Shown here: piece by piece, positions 18,003-26,682 of the stretch
Position numbering within the stretch: position 1 is the first letter of the stretch
How the letters are laid out: the number at the start of each line of letters is the position of its first letter
DNA from: Sorangium cellulosum So0157-2
GTDB taxonomy: Bacteria; Myxococcota_A; Polyangia; Polyangiales; Polyangiaceae
NCBI RefSeq assembly: GCF_000418325.1
Contig: NC_021658.1
Span: 5,071,501-5,135,500 of the forward strand
Direction of reading: 5' to 3'
Length of the DNA: 64,000 nucleotides
Position numbers and translations under genes: made by a program
Notes under the pieces: generated by a model
The model's database searches: none
Seen by the model: only the letters and a program-made list of their open reading frames with translations
What the model was told of the DNA's origin: nothing

Positions 18003-18020
18003 GTGACAGCTGTGTGACGG
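18003..18020 (-). promoter_or_regulatory. Pho box in front of pstS
   Basis: On the minus strand the sequence is CCGTCAC-ACAG-CTGTCAC: two 7-base half-sites with a 4-base spacer and 11-base period, matching the known PhoB-box layout. Nine bases after the second half-site comes CTACGC, then 10 bases to the pstS ATG. The same CTGTCAC-N9-CTAC arrangement occurs before phoB. Confidence 0.8.
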
Positions 18021-18064
18021 CAGGGTGGAACAGCGAGTACCGGATTTTCCCGACTTTGCACGGA

Positions 18065-19540
18065 TCACACGGCGCGCGCGAGGCGGACGGTGAACGTGGT
18101 GCCGCGGCCGATGGCGCTCTCGACCTCGATCGAGCCGTTCATCAGCTCGACCAGGTGCTTCACGATGGCGAGGCCGAGCCCGGTGCCGCCGAGGTCGCGC
18201 GAGCGGCCGGCGTCGACGCGGTAGAACCGCTCGAAGATGCGGCCCAGGTGGTGAGGAGGGATGCCGGGGCCGTCGTCGGCGACGGCGATCGTCACCTGCT
18301 GATCGACCGAGCGCGCCTGCACCGTGACGTGAGCGCCCTCGCCCGCGTACTTGATGGCGTTGTCGAGCAGGTTCATGAGCACCTGCTCGATCGCGCGGCG
18401 ATCGCACCGCGCGGACGGGAGCGCGGCGGCTTCGACGGTCAGCGTGACCCTGCGGCGGCGCGCCGCCTCGGCGAGCAGCTGCGTCACGTGCTCGATGGCG
18501 GGGGCGACGTCGAGATCGGCGAGCGCGAGGCGGAAGCTCTTCGCCTCGATCTTCGAGAGGTCGAGCAGGTCGTCGACGAGGTGGCGGAGCCGCTTCGCGT
18601 GCCGATCGATGACGTCGACGAACTCGGCGGCCTCGTGGGGGTCCTGCAGCGCGCCGAGCTGCAGCGTCTCGGCGGCGGTGCTGATCGCGGTGACCGGCGT
18701 CCTGAGCTCGTGGGACACGTTGGCGACGAAGTCGGTCCGGATCGTCTCCAGCCGGCGGAGATCCGTGACGTCGTGGAACACCGCGATGAGCCCGGGCTCC
18801 GTGGGCGCGCCGTCGTGCTCCGCGCGCGCGTCGAGCGCGTCGTGCGCCGGGGCCTTCCGGCGCGATACCCGCACGAGCAGCCGCCGCGGCAGCGTCCGCC
18901 CGAGCTCGACCTCGACGTCGACCGGCTCGTCCCGCTGGCCGGCGAGCTGGATCGCCTCGGTGAGGTGCGCGTTGCGGATCGACTCGATGACCGATCGGCC
19001 GAGGGCGTCCTCGCCGAGGGACGCCATCGCGCGCAGCGCCCGGTTGGCGAGGAGGATCCGCCCGTCGCGATCGAGCACGAGCACGCCCTCGCTCATGCCG
19101 TCGAGGATGCCCGCGAGCAGATCGCGCTCGGTCCGGACCTCGGCGATGGAGCGGGAGAGCTCGCTCGTCAGGTGGTTGAGCGCGCGCGCGAGCTGGCGGA
19201 GCTCGCCCGAGCCGCGCAGGGGCGCGCGCGTCGACAGGTCGCCCTCGGACATCGCCAGCGCGAAGCGGGTCAGCCGCCGGATGGGGCGCGTGATGAAGAA
19301 GGTGGTGGCGGCGCCGACCGAGATGGCGACGACGATCACGGCGCCCATGCCGAACAGCATGGTCCGCCGCGAGCGCGAGAGGGCCGCGTCGACGGCGGCC
19401 CGCGGGCTGTGCTCCGCGAGCAGCGCCGCCTCCATGTCGCGCGCGGCGAGGCGCTCGATCGGCACGCCCGCGACGAGGAGGACGAGCACCGTCGCCGCTA
19501 CGAGCTTCGCGCCGATGCCGAGCCGCCTCAACACGAGCAT
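18065..19540 (-). CDS. phoR: Phosphate sensor histidine kinase PhoR
   Basis: 491 residues. Two membrane segments (~9-28 and ~60-82) flank a short periplasmic loop, followed by HAMP (RPIRRLTRFALAMSEGDLS), PAS (LLAGILDGMSEGVLVLDRDG), the phosphoacceptor NVSHELRTP, and an ATPase domain with NLLDNAIKYA, DDGPGIPPHHLGRIFERFYR and GGTGLGLAI. All catalytic boxes are intact. It phosphorylates PhoB under phosphate limitation, with PstSCAB-PhoU providing the signal. It follows phoB after seven bases and precedes pstS, whose own Pho box lies between them. Confidence 0.93.
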   Translation of the reverse strand: MLVLRRLGIGAKLVAATVLVLLVAGVPIERLAARDMEAALLAEHSPRAAVDAALSRSRRTMLFGMGAVIVVAISVGAATTFFITRPIRRLTRFALAMSEGDLSTRAPLRGSGELRQLARALNHLTSELSRSIAEVRTERDLLAGILDGMSEGVLVLDRDGRILLANRALRAMASLGEDALGRSVIESIRNAHLTEAIQLAGQRDEPVDVEVELGRTLPRRLLVRVSRRKAPAHDALDARAEHDGAPTEPGLIAVFHDVTDLRRLETIRTDFVANVSHELRTPVTAISTAAETLQLGALQDPHEAAEFVDVIDRHAKRLRHLVDDLLDLSKIEAKSFRLALADLDVAPAIEHVTQLLAEAARRRRVTLTVEAAALPSARCDRRAIEQVLMNLLDNAIKYAGEGAHVTVQARSVDQQVTIAVADDGPGIPPHHLGRIFERFYRVDAGRSRDLGGTGLGLAIVKHLVELMNGSIEVESAIGRGTTFTVRLARAV

Positions 19541-19547
19541 GAGGGCC

Positions 19548-20243
19548 CTAGGCGGCCTCGGGCTCGGCGCGGAACCGGTAGCCGACGCCGCGCACGGTCT
19601 CGATGTAGTCGCCGGCGGCCCCGAGCTTCTCGCGGACGCGCTTCACGTGGGTGTCGACGTTGCGCGCGGTGACGTCGACGTGCGAGCCCCACACCTCGTC
19701 GAGCAAGAGGTCGCGCGAGAGCACGCGCCCGCGGCGATCGTAGAGCATCATGAGCAGGCGGAACTCGAGCGCCGTCAGCGCGATCTCGTTCTCCTGCACC
19801 CACGCCCTGTGCGCGGCCCGGTCGACCCGGAGGATGCCGAAATCGAACTTCTCCGGGGCCGACGTGGGGCTCTCGGAGCGCTTGAGGATCGCCCGCGCGC
19901 GCAGGATGAGCTCTCGCACGCTGAACGGCTTGACGACGTAGTCGTCGGCCCCGAGCTCGAAGCCGACGATCCGATCGATCTCTTCCCCCTTGGCCGTGAC
20001 CATGATGACGGGGACCGCGGAGGTCTGCGGGTTCTGCTTCAGGCGGCGGCAGATCTCCGTGCCCGACATGTCCGGGAGCATCAGGTCGAGGAGGACGAGA
20101 TCGAACCGCTCCTCCTTGACCGCGCGGAGCGCTGTCTCTCCGCTCCCGGCGGAGACCACATCGAAGCCAGCTTGACGGAAGTTGTACGTGAGGACGCGCT
20201 GGAGGTCGCGCTCGTCCTCGACGATGAGCACGTGGCTCGGCAT
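19548..20243 (-). CDS. phoB: Phosphate response regulator PhoB
   Basis: 231 residues. The receiver has the acidic pair in VEDERD, the phosphoacceptor Asp53 in LLDLMLPDMSG and the Lys in YVVKPFS. The C-terminal winged helix of the OmpR/PhoB family includes ALTALEFRLLMMLYDRRGRV and the recognition region NVDTHVKRVREKLG, ending YIETVRGVGYRF. It binds Pho boxes and activates the pst genes. A Pho-box-like site 25 bases before its ATG suggests autoregulation. It heads the phoB-phoR pair. Confidence 0.95.
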   Translation of the reverse strand: MPSHVLIVEDERDLQRVLTYNFRQAGFDVVSAGSGETALRAVKEERFDLVLLDLMLPDMSGTEICRRLKQNPQTSAVPVIMVTAKGEEIDRIVGFELGADDYVVKPFSVRELILRARAILKRSESPTSAPEKFDFGILRVDRAAHRAWVQENEIALTALEFRLLMMLYDRRGRVLSRDLLLDEVWGSHVDVTARNVDTHVKRVREKLGAAGDYIETVRGVGYRFRAEPEAA

Positions 20244-20600
20244 GGACGGTGGGTGTAGCAGCGCATTGTGACAGCTTCATGGCGATCGCGCGTGCCGCGC
20301 GTCATCGACACGAGCACACGAGGCGGAGCGCCTGCGAGCGTGCGGTGGAGCGCGAGGCCGACGGGAGCGCGGCGACGCACGCCGGGCGGCGCGCCCCCGC
20401 GCGCCGGGCGGCGGACGGCCCGATCGGAGGCGCTCCTCGACGCACCCGGGAGAGCGGCCGGGAGCGGCGCGATGCAGGCGGACGGGAACGGCGGGAGCGC
20501 GGAGGCGCGCAGGGCACGCGCAGCGAGGCCGGCCGCGAACCTTGAGGACGGAATGCGTGGCGCTTGCAACGCTCGGCGTTTTCGCCTAACTGGGCCGCCC
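20244..20600. other. Divergent region between phoB and ndk
   Basis: 357 bases, very G+C-rich. It holds the phoB Pho-box-like site (20268-20285). At the ndk side, a weak TTGCAA-N17-TAACTG (20564-20592) could be a promoter, but it would leave almost no leader before the ATG at 20601. No RNA gene or conserved small frame was seen. Confidence 0.4.
20268..20285 (-). promoter_or_regulatory. Pho-box-like site in front of phoB
   Basis: On the minus strand the sequence is TCGCCAT-GAAG-CTGTCAC. The downstream half-site is perfect; the upstream one matches 4 of 7 positions. Nine bases later comes CTACAC, then nine bases to the phoB ATG. The spacing matches the pstS promoter almost base for base, which supports the weaker half-site. 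Confidence 0.65.
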
Positions 20601-21035
20601 ATGGCCCTCGAGCGAACCCTCTCAATCATCAAGCCCGACGCAGTGGAAAAGAACAAGGCAGGCGCGATCATCGCTCGCCTGGAGCAGGAGGGCTTCACGA
20701 TCAAAGCGATGAAGCGCATCCACCTCAGCCGCGCGGAGGCGGAAGGCTTCTACGCCGAGCACCGGGGGCGCGGCTTCTTCGACGAGCTCGTGACGTTCAT
20801 GTCGCGCAGCCCCATCCTGGTGATGGCCCTCGAGCGCGAGGACGCGGTCGCGAAGTACCGCGAGGTCATCGGCGCGACCGACCCGGCGAAGGCGGCGGAG
20901 GGGACGATCCGCAAGCTGCACGGGGCGAGCGTGGGCGAGAACGCGGTCCACGGCTCCGACAAGACGGCGACCGCTGCGCGCGAGATCGCCTACTTCTTCG
21001 CAGGCTACGAGGTCGCTCCGAGCGCGACCAACTGA
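20601..21035 (+). CDS. ndk: Nucleoside diphosphate kinase
   Basis: 144 residues, the normal length. It transfers the gamma-phosphate among nucleoside triphosphates through a phosphohistidine. Family motifs are ERTLSIIKPDAV at the N-terminus, MKRIHLSRAEAEGFYAEH and the active-site NAVHGSDK with the catalytic His. It is cytoplasmic. The TGA at 21033-21035 shares one base with the ATG of the next gene. Confidence 0.97.
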   Translation: MALERTLSIIKPDAVEKNKAGAIIARLEQEGFTIKAMKRIHLSRAEAEGFYAEHRGRGFFDELVTFMSRSPILVMALEREDAVAKYREVIGATDPAKAAEGTIRKLHGASVGENAVHGSDKTATAAREIAYFFAGYEVAPSATN

Positions 21036-21913
21036 TGCTCGGCGAGCGGCTCGCCGCTGCGCTCGGCGCGGCGCGGGACGGCGCTGCAGGCATCGAGAGC
21101 TTCGCCCACCTGCTCGGCTCGCGCCGCGTCGGGCCGCGCGGGGTCGCCCTCGCGCTGCCGGAGGTGTGCGAGGGGTGCGCGGCGCTGGTCGCCGCCCTCG
21201 ACAGCCTCTCCGCGGCGGTCCGCGACGGCTTCGTGGCGACCGACGACCCCGCGGCGGCCGACGCCGCGTGCGCGGTGCTCGAGCACGCGGGCGTCGACGT
21301 CGCGCGCCTCACGGACGAGCTGTCGCGCGCCGCGGCGGGCGCCCCGGCGGGGCGCGGCCCCGGGCGCGGCCGCGGGGAGCGCGCCGGCGCCGAGCGCGGC
21401 ATCGACGCCCGGCAGCGCCTCGCGCTCGAGGCGTCGGTGCGCAGGACGGCCCGGGCGCTGAGCGGCGCGCTGCGGCTGTCGGAGCTCGTGATCGCGACCC
21501 TCGAGCTGCGCCCGACGCCGCTCGATCTCATCGACGTGCTCCGCAACTGGAGCGCCGCCGCGGTCGAGGGGCGGCCCGTCGTCGGCATCTCGGTCGCCTC
21601 CTCGGACGGCCGCGCCAACGAGGTCGACGGCGACGTGCGCGCCGTGAGCGGGCTCATGGAGCTCGCCGTCGGCATGGTCAGCGCCGCGGGCGTGGCGAGC
21701 CCCCACCTCGCCGTGTCCCGCCTGCCGGACGGGCGCTCGACGGTGCGCATCGCGGAGCGCGGCCCGCGCGAGGGGGCGCCGGCGGTCGCCCTCGACGTGG
21801 TGCTGCGCGACGGCGGCGAGCGGGCCGCCGCCGTGGCCCGCGTCGTCGCGCGCCGCGCGGGCGTCGACCTCGTCGAGGGGCCCGGCGGTCGCGTCGTCAC
21901 CATGACGTTCTGA
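21035..21913 (+). CDS. Hypothetical protein, resembles a degenerate histidine-kinase core
   Basis: 292 residues, overlapping the ndk stop by one base, so the two are probably co-translated. I do not recognise a named family. The stretch LSELVIATLELRPTPLDLID followed by an alternating strand pattern ending VDGDVRAVSGLMELAVGMV has the spacing of a histidine-kinase helix bundle leading into an ATPase domain. There is no phosphoacceptor HE/HD motif, no N-box Asn and no G-box. It may be a non-catalytic kinase-like regulator; this is inference from layout only. There is no signal peptide or membrane segment. A Gly/Arg-rich linker (~residues 105-120) separates two halves. Confidence 0.6.
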   Translation: MLGERLAAALGAARDGAAGIESFAHLLGSRRVGPRGVALALPEVCEGCAALVAALDSLSAAVRDGFVATDDPAAADAACAVLEHAGVDVARLTDELSRAAAGAPAGRGPGRGRGERAGAERGIDARQRLALEASVRRTARALSGALRLSELVIATLELRPTPLDLIDVLRNWSAAAVEGRPVVGISVASSDGRANEVDGDVRAVSGLMELAVGMVSAAGVASPHLAVSRLPDGRSTVRIAERGPREGAPAVALDVVLRDGGERAAAVARVVARRAGVDLVEGPGGRVVTMTF

Positions 21914-21955
21914 CGCCGCTGCCGGTGCTGTCGCGGCCGTGCTAAAGGCGCCGCC

Positions 21956-22831
21956 ATGGCCACCGACGAATCCCTGAAGTCCCTTGTTGAGGCGGCGTTC
22001 CGCGACCGCGAGCTCCTGCGCTCGCCCGCGCACGAGGCCGCGGTCCTCCGCACGATCGAGCAGCTCGATCAAGGCCTGCTCCGCGTCGCGGAGCCCGACA
22101 AGACCCCGCAGGCGGGCGGCGAAGGCGCCGCGCCTCCCGGCGAGGGCGCCGCCCACCGGTGGGTGACGCACGCGTGGATCAAGGAGGCGATCCTGCTCTA
22201 CTTCGCGCTTCGCGGCATGAGCGTGATGGAGGTCGGCCCCTTCGAGTTCCACGACAAGATCCCGCTCAAGCGCGGGCTCGACAAGGCGGGCGTCCGCGTC
22301 GTCCCGCCGGGGACGGTGCGCTACGGCGCGTTCCTCGAGCAGGGCGCGATCGTCATGCCCGGCTACGTGAACATCGGCGCGTGGGTCGGCGCGGGGTCGA
22401 TGGTCGACACGTGGGCGACCGTCGGCAGCTGCGCGCAGATCGGGCGAGGCGTGCACCTCGCCGGGGGCGTCGGCATCGGCGGGGTGCTCGAGCCGCCGGG
22501 GGCGCGGCCGGTGATCATCGAGGACGGCGTCTTCGTCGGCTCGCGCGTGATCGTGGTGGAGGGCGTCGTCGTCGAGGAGGAGGCGGTGCTCGGCGCCGGC
22601 GTGGTGCTCACCGCGTCGACGGCGATCCTCGACGTCACGGGGCCGGAGGTCGTCGAGCACCGCGGCCGGGTGCCGGCGCGCAGCGTGGTCATCCCGGGCA
22701 CGCGGCCGAAGCGCTTCCCCGCGGGGGAGTTCTCGATCCCGTGCGCGTTGATCATCGGCAAGCGGAGCGAGGCGACCGACCGCAAGGTGTCGCTCAACGC
22801 GGCGCTGCGCGACTTCGCGGTGCCGGTGTGA
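21956..22831 (+). CDS. dapD: Tetrahydrodipicolinate N-succinyltransferase DapD
   Basis: 291 residues. It succinylates tetrahydrodipicolinate in the lysine/diaminopimelate pathway, using succinyl-CoA. The N-terminal helical part (SLKSLVEAAFRDREL) is followed by RYGAFLEQGAIVMPGYVNIG, then left-handed beta-helix hexapeptides (GAWVGAGSMVDTWATVGSCA, IGRGVHLAGGVGIGGVLEP) and the C-terminal PCALIIGKRSEATDRKVSLN. It acts as a trimer in the family. Its stop overlaps the GTG of dapE by four bases. Confidence 0.96.
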   Translation: MATDESLKSLVEAAFRDRELLRSPAHEAAVLRTIEQLDQGLLRVAEPDKTPQAGGEGAAPPGEGAAHRWVTHAWIKEAILLYFALRGMSVMEVGPFEFHDKIPLKRGLDKAGVRVVPPGTVRYGAFLEQGAIVMPGYVNIGAWVGAGSMVDTWATVGSCAQIGRGVHLAGGVGIGGVLEPPGARPVIIEDGVFVGSRVIVVEGVVVEEEAVLGAGVVLTASTAILDVTGPEVVEHRGRVPARSVVIPGTRPKRFPAGEFSIPCALIIGKRSEATDRKVSLNAALRDFAVPV

Positions 22832-23931
22832 GCGCGCGGCCCGATCGGGGCGCGGCGGTCGAGGCCGCGCTCGCGGACACGCTGCTCTGGCTGTGCTCGG
22901 TCCCGTCGCCCATCGGGGAAGAGCAGGAGCTGTGCTCCGCGGTGGCCGAGCGGCTCGGTCGGGTGCAGCTCGCCGCGCCGGTGCGCCGTCACGGCGACTC
23001 GCTGGTCGCGCAGGTGACGCAGGGCACGGGCGGCCCGAAGATCGCGCTGGCCGGGCACCTCGACGTGGTGCGCACCTCGCACGACGGGCCGCCGCGGATC
23101 GAGGGGGATCGCCTCTACGGCCCCGGCGCGAGCGACATGAAGTCGGGCCTCGCGCTGATGCTCGACCTCGCCGAGGGCGCGCGGGAGGACGTCGCGGGGG
23201 TCGATCTGACGCTCGTGTTCTACGCCCGGGAGGAGGGCCCGTACCTCGAGAACGAGCTCGCGCTGGTCATCGAGCGCGAGCCGGGCCTCCGCGCGCTCGA
23301 TCTCGCGGTGTGCCTCGAGCCGAGCGACAACAAGCTGAGCCTCGGCGCGAGCGGCTCGCTGCACGCGGGGCTGACGTTCCGCGGGCGGACGGCGCACAGC
23401 GCGCGGCCGTGGCAGGGGGAGAACGCCATCTACAAGGCGGGCCCGCTCCTGGTCGAGCTCGCCGCCCTCGCGCCGCGCGAGGTCGAGATCGACGGGTTCG
23501 TCTACCGGGCCGTGACGACGGCGACGATGGCGCAGGGCGGGCGCGGGCGGAACGTCGTGCCCGACGAGTTCACGATGAACCTGAACCACCGCTTCCCGCC
23601 GGGGACCTCGATCCAGGAGGCGCAGCGGACCATCGAGGCGCTCGTGGCCGGCCGCGCCGAGATCGAGTGGCGCGACCTCAGCCCGTCGGCGCTGCCGCAC
23701 GCGTCGCACCCGCTCGTCGTGGCGCTGCGCGAGGCCGGCGTCGCCGCTGTCGAGCCGAAGCAGGCGTGGACCGACGTGGCCCGCTTCGCAGAGCTCGGCG
23801 TGCCCGCGGTGAACTTCGGCCCCGGCGAGAACGCCCAGGCGCACCAGCGCAACGAGTGGGCGTCGCTGCGCAAGCTGTCGGAGGGCCGCGCGATCCTCCG
23901 CCGCTGGCTCTCGGGGCTCCGACCGGCCTGA
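22828..23931 (+). CDS. dapE: Succinyl-diaminopimelate desuccinylase DapE
   Basis: 367 residues from a GTG overlapping dapD (GTGA). It removes succinate two steps after DapD. M20-family zinc ligands are visible in LAGHLDVV (His, Asp), GASDMKSG (Asp), AREEGPYLEN (Glu-Glu) and the C-terminal NAQAHQRNE (His). The dimerisation domain contains RGRTAHSARPWQGENA. The sequence resembles the actinobacterial/delta-type DapE more than the E. coli one. Pairing with dapD supports this over other M20 peptidases. Confidence 0.92.
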   Translation: MSARPDRGAAVEAALADTLLWLCSVPSPIGEEQELCSAVAERLGRVQLAAPVRRHGDSLVAQVTQGTGGPKIALAGHLDVVRTSHDGPPRIEGDRLYGPGASDMKSGLALMLDLAEGAREDVAGVDLTLVFYAREEGPYLENELALVIEREPGLRALDLAVCLEPSDNKLSLGASGSLHAGLTFRGRTAHSARPWQGENAIYKAGPLLVELAALAPREVEIDGFVYRAVTTATMAQGGRGRNVVPDEFTMNLNHRFPPGTSIQEAQRTIEALVAGRAEIEWRDLSPSALPHASHPLVVALREAGVAAVEPKQAWTDVARFAELGVPAVNFGPGENAQAHQRNEWASLRKLSEGRAILRRWLSGLRPA

Positions 23932-24006
23932 CGGGGGGGCGCGGCTGCTGCGCGCGCACCGCGGGCATGGCCGCGGGGGCGAGCGCAGCTCTCGAGGGTC
24001 GGTCGG

Positions 24007-24028
24007 GCGCGCGCTCTTCCGCGCGCGC
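24007..24028. terminator. GC hairpin between dapE and the minus-strand kinase
   Basis: GCGCGCGC (24007-24014), loop TCTTCC, GCGCGCGC (24021-24028): a perfect 8-bp stem in the convergent gap, 75 bases after dapE. There is no T-run. It is a bidirectional terminator candidate. Confidence 0.45.
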
Positions 24029-24038
24029 GGGCGCTCGG

Positions 24039-25028
24039 TCAGGGCGCTGCGCGCACCGAGAGCCCGGCGGCCGGGATGGTGAAGAAGAACGTGCTGCCCT
24101 GGCCGGGCGAGCTCTCGACCCAGATCGTGCCGCCGTGGGCCTCCACGATGCCCTTGGTGACGAACGCCGCGAGCCCCATGCCCTGCCCGAGGGGGCGGCG
24201 AGCGGGCGCGTGGCGGGCGAAGAGCAGCGGCTGCTGGTCCGGCGCGATGCCGGGGCCGGTGTCGGAGATCGAGAACCGCGCGTCGTTGCCCGAGGGCTCG
24301 GCGCGCACGGTGATGCGTCCGCCCTTGGGCGTGAAGCGCATCGCGTTGCCGAGCAGGTTCGCGATGACCTGGACGATGCGCTCCCGGTCGCACGCGATGG
24401 GCGGCACGTCGTGCGGCAGCTCCTTCGCGATCTCGAGCGGCTTCAGCGCGACGGTCGGGGCGACGAGCTCGATCGCCCGGTCGAGGATCGGCTCGACCTC
24501 GTGCGCGCCCTTGCCGACCTTCAGCGAGCCGCTCTCGATGCTCATGGCGTCGACGAGGTCCTGCGCGAGCTGGTTGATGTCGTCCGCCGCGCGGGTGATC
24601 GCCTCGATCTGCCGCCGCCCCGGGCCTTCTTGAGGGATCGAGCGCATCAGCATGCGGGCGCTGACCACGATCACGCTCAGCGAGTTCCTGAGATCGTGAG
24701 AGATGGTGGACACCGTCTCGCGGAGCATGCGCTCGGCCGTCTCGGCGCGGCGCTCCAGCCGCTGGCATTGCTCCTCGAGCCGCTCGCGCTCGGCCGCGTC
24801 GCCCCGCGGGGCGTGCCGGTCCGAGTCCGCCTTCGATCGCCTGGGCACCCTGGCGCGCAGGGTCGCCGGCCCCGCGGAGCGAGGCCCGGCCGCTGCAGCC
24901 GACGCCGATCCCCTCTTGGACGAGCGCAGGGGCACCGCCGTGGCGCGCCCGCGGAGCGGGCGGCTGGGCGCTCCATCCGCGCTGTTCGTCGCGTCTTTTC
25001 CGGCTTTTTTCCTCGTCACCCCCGCCAT
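24039..25028 (-). CDS. Soluble sensor histidine kinase
   Basis: 329 residues. About 75 basic, low-complexity residues (ATAVPLRSSKRGSASAA) precede a coiled coil and the phosphoacceptor TISHDLRNSL (His ~111). The ATPase domain is intact, with QVIANLLGNAMRF, SDTGPGIAPD, GQGMGLAAF and GGTIWVESSPGQGSTF. There is no membrane segment and no PAS or GAF sensor, so input probably comes through the N-terminus or a partner. It is the last of three minus-strand genes after two receiver-only proteins, which are its likely partners. Confidence 0.88.
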   Translation of the reverse strand: MAGVTRKKAGKDATNSADGAPSRPLRGRATAVPLRSSKRGSASAAAAGPRSAGPATLRARVPRRSKADSDRHAPRGDAAERERLEEQCQRLERRAETAERMLRETVSTISHDLRNSLSVIVVSARMLMRSIPQEGPGRRQIEAITRAADDINQLAQDLVDAMSIESGSLKVGKGAHEVEPILDRAIELVAPTVALKPLEIAKELPHDVPPIACDRERIVQVIANLLGNAMRFTPKGGRITVRAEPSGNDARFSISDTGPGIAPDQQPLLFARHAPARRPLGQGMGLAAFVTKGIVEAHGGTIWVESSPGQGSTFFFTIPAAGLSVRAAP

Positions 25029-25239
25029 CCTCGCTCCCTCTTGCCTCTCAAGCGATCAGTTAGCCAGAAAGACTGTGCCTGGGATAGTCAGGTCGTGCCT
25101 CAGTCAAGTCATGGCAACGCGGGAGCGCGCGTGCGCTGTTTCTGTCGCGGCGCTCGGGTCGCACGCGCCTCGCGATCTCCGCGATCTCGTGCGGGGCGCG
25201 CTCGTGTCGCAGGCTGGGGGAGAGGGGGCCCGCGACGCG

Positions 25240-25683
25240 TCAGGTCGTTCTCTCCGGCTGCGATGACGCGCCCCGCGCGTCGGCCTCGACGCGCGACAGG
25301 AGGCGGCGAATCTCGAGCACGAGCGTGTCCGGCAGGCACGGCTTCGTGAGGAACGCGTCGCACCCCGCGTCCTTCGCCTCGCGCGAGTGGCCCGCGAGCG
25401 TGTGGCCGGTGAGGGCGACGATGGGGATCCGCTTCGTGCGCGGGTCGCTCTTGAGGTGGCGCGTCGCCTCCCAGCCGTCGATCTCGGGGAGCGACAGATC
25501 CATCAGGATGAGGTCCGGGATCAGCTCGAAGGCGCGATCGAGCGCCTCTCGCCCGGTCGCCGCCTCGGCCACGCGGAACCCGGAGAAGGACAGGTATTCC
25601 GCGAACATCTCCCGGTTGTCCTGGAAGTCGTCCACGACCAGGACGAGCGGCGAGAACGCATTGTCGTCACACTTCACTTCCAT
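25240..25683 (-). CDS. Stand-alone receiver (CheY-like) response regulator
   Basis: 147 residues from the ATG at 25683, which has AAAGG about nine bases upstream; longer starts lack a usable ribosome site. The receiver has the acidic pair in VVDDFQDN (18-19), phosphoacceptor Asp62 in LILMDLSLPEIDG, Thr92 in ALTGH and Lys114 in FLTKPC. There is no output domain, so it acts by binding a partner or as a phosphorelay intermediate. It lies 211 bases upstream of the histidine kinase gene on the same strand. Confidence 0.88.
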   Translation of the reverse strand: MEVKCDDNAFSPLVLVVDDFQDNREMFAEYLSFSGFRVAEAATGREALDRAFELIPDLILMDLSLPEIDGWEATRHLKSDPRTKRIPIVALTGHTLAGHSREAKDAGCDAFLTKPCLPDTLVLEIRRLLSRVEADARGASSQPERTT

Positions 25684-25895
25684 CCCAGTGAACCTTTCCA
25701 TTCCTCGGCGCGCCGCCCGACGATCGCGAACGAGACCGACACCGTGCGGCCGATCTCTCACGCAGGTGATGTAGGGGGGCGATCCGCTCGGGTCACGCGA
25801 TGTTTGTATACCTTATTGCCGGCCGGATGCCGGGCATTTCCCCTCCTGCGCAGGGGTCGCCCTGCACTTGGCCTGAAGGGATCTAAGGTTGTTCC

Positions 25896-26432
25896 TTACG
25901 TGCCCTGGGCAGGCCCGTAGGGCCGTCGGACGCCGATGATCTCGTGGAGCAAACGAGCGGCGCTGTCCCAGTCGACGGGCTTGACGAGCACACCGTCGAA
26001 GGCCGAGGCGTTGAGGGCGGCGCGGGCCTCGAGATCGCGGCGGCCGGTGCACGCGAAGATGGCGACGTGCTGGGTCGCCGGGTCGGCGCGCAGCGCCTCG
26101 GCGACGACGAACCCGTCGATGCCGGGCATCCTCAGGTCGCACAGGATCACATCCGGCACGTCCTGTGTAGCGAGGAACACGCCGCGCAGCCCACCCGCCG
26201 CCCGCTCGACCAGGAAGCCGTGCGCGGCGAGCGCCGCCTCCGCCATGACGAGGAAATCGGGATCATCGTCCACGATGAGGACCCGGCGGCGTCGCTCGAC
26301 CACGAGGGTATCCTCGTCGCCCTCCTCGTCGTGTTGCTCGGCGAACTCTCTGCGCTCTGCCTCGGACATGCTCCCCCGCTCGCGGCTCGGCTGACGGCGC
26401 TCCCCAGGTGCTCGGGCTTCGATGTGGGGCAT
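25896..26432 (-). CDS. Stand-alone receiver response regulator with charged N-terminal extension
   Basis: 178 residues from MPHIEARAPG, with GGGAGG about 11 bases before the ATG; a shorter start (MSEAERR, 26369) is possible. Residues 1-48 are charged and probably disordered (EFAEQHDEEGDEDTL). The receiver follows with VLIVDDDPD, Asp99 in ILCDLRMPGIDG, Thr in FACTGR and Lys in VLVKPVDW. No DNA-binding domain is present. The gene is divergent from a degenerate histidine kinase, with about 250 bases between them. Confidence 0.87.
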   Translation of the reverse strand: MPHIEARAPGERRQPSRERGSMSEAERREFAEQHDEEGDEDTLVVERRRRVLIVDDDPDFLVMAEAALAAHGFLVERAAGGLRGVFLATQDVPDVILCDLRMPGIDGFVVAEALRADPATQHVAIFACTGRRDLEARAALNASAFDGVLVKPVDWDSAARLLHEIIGVRRPYGPAQGT

Positions 26433-26682
26433 CAGGCCCACGACCTCCCCGCCGGCGTTCCTGGAAGGTCCCCCTGCGTTGGTGGAGGCGAAACCTGAAC
26501 CCCGGGTACACCTTGTGCCCAGGTCGCTTATCCGCAACCATCAACTGTCCAGCGCAGATGGGGGCTCTGCGCGGTTCGCCCTCAGCGCCTGGCGACGGCT
26601 GTTTCGGGGCGGTCCCGACGACAGTTGGCTTGCTCGTCTGATGCTCGAGGTCCGCGCTGCTGCATATTCGGAGCAGGCGTCT

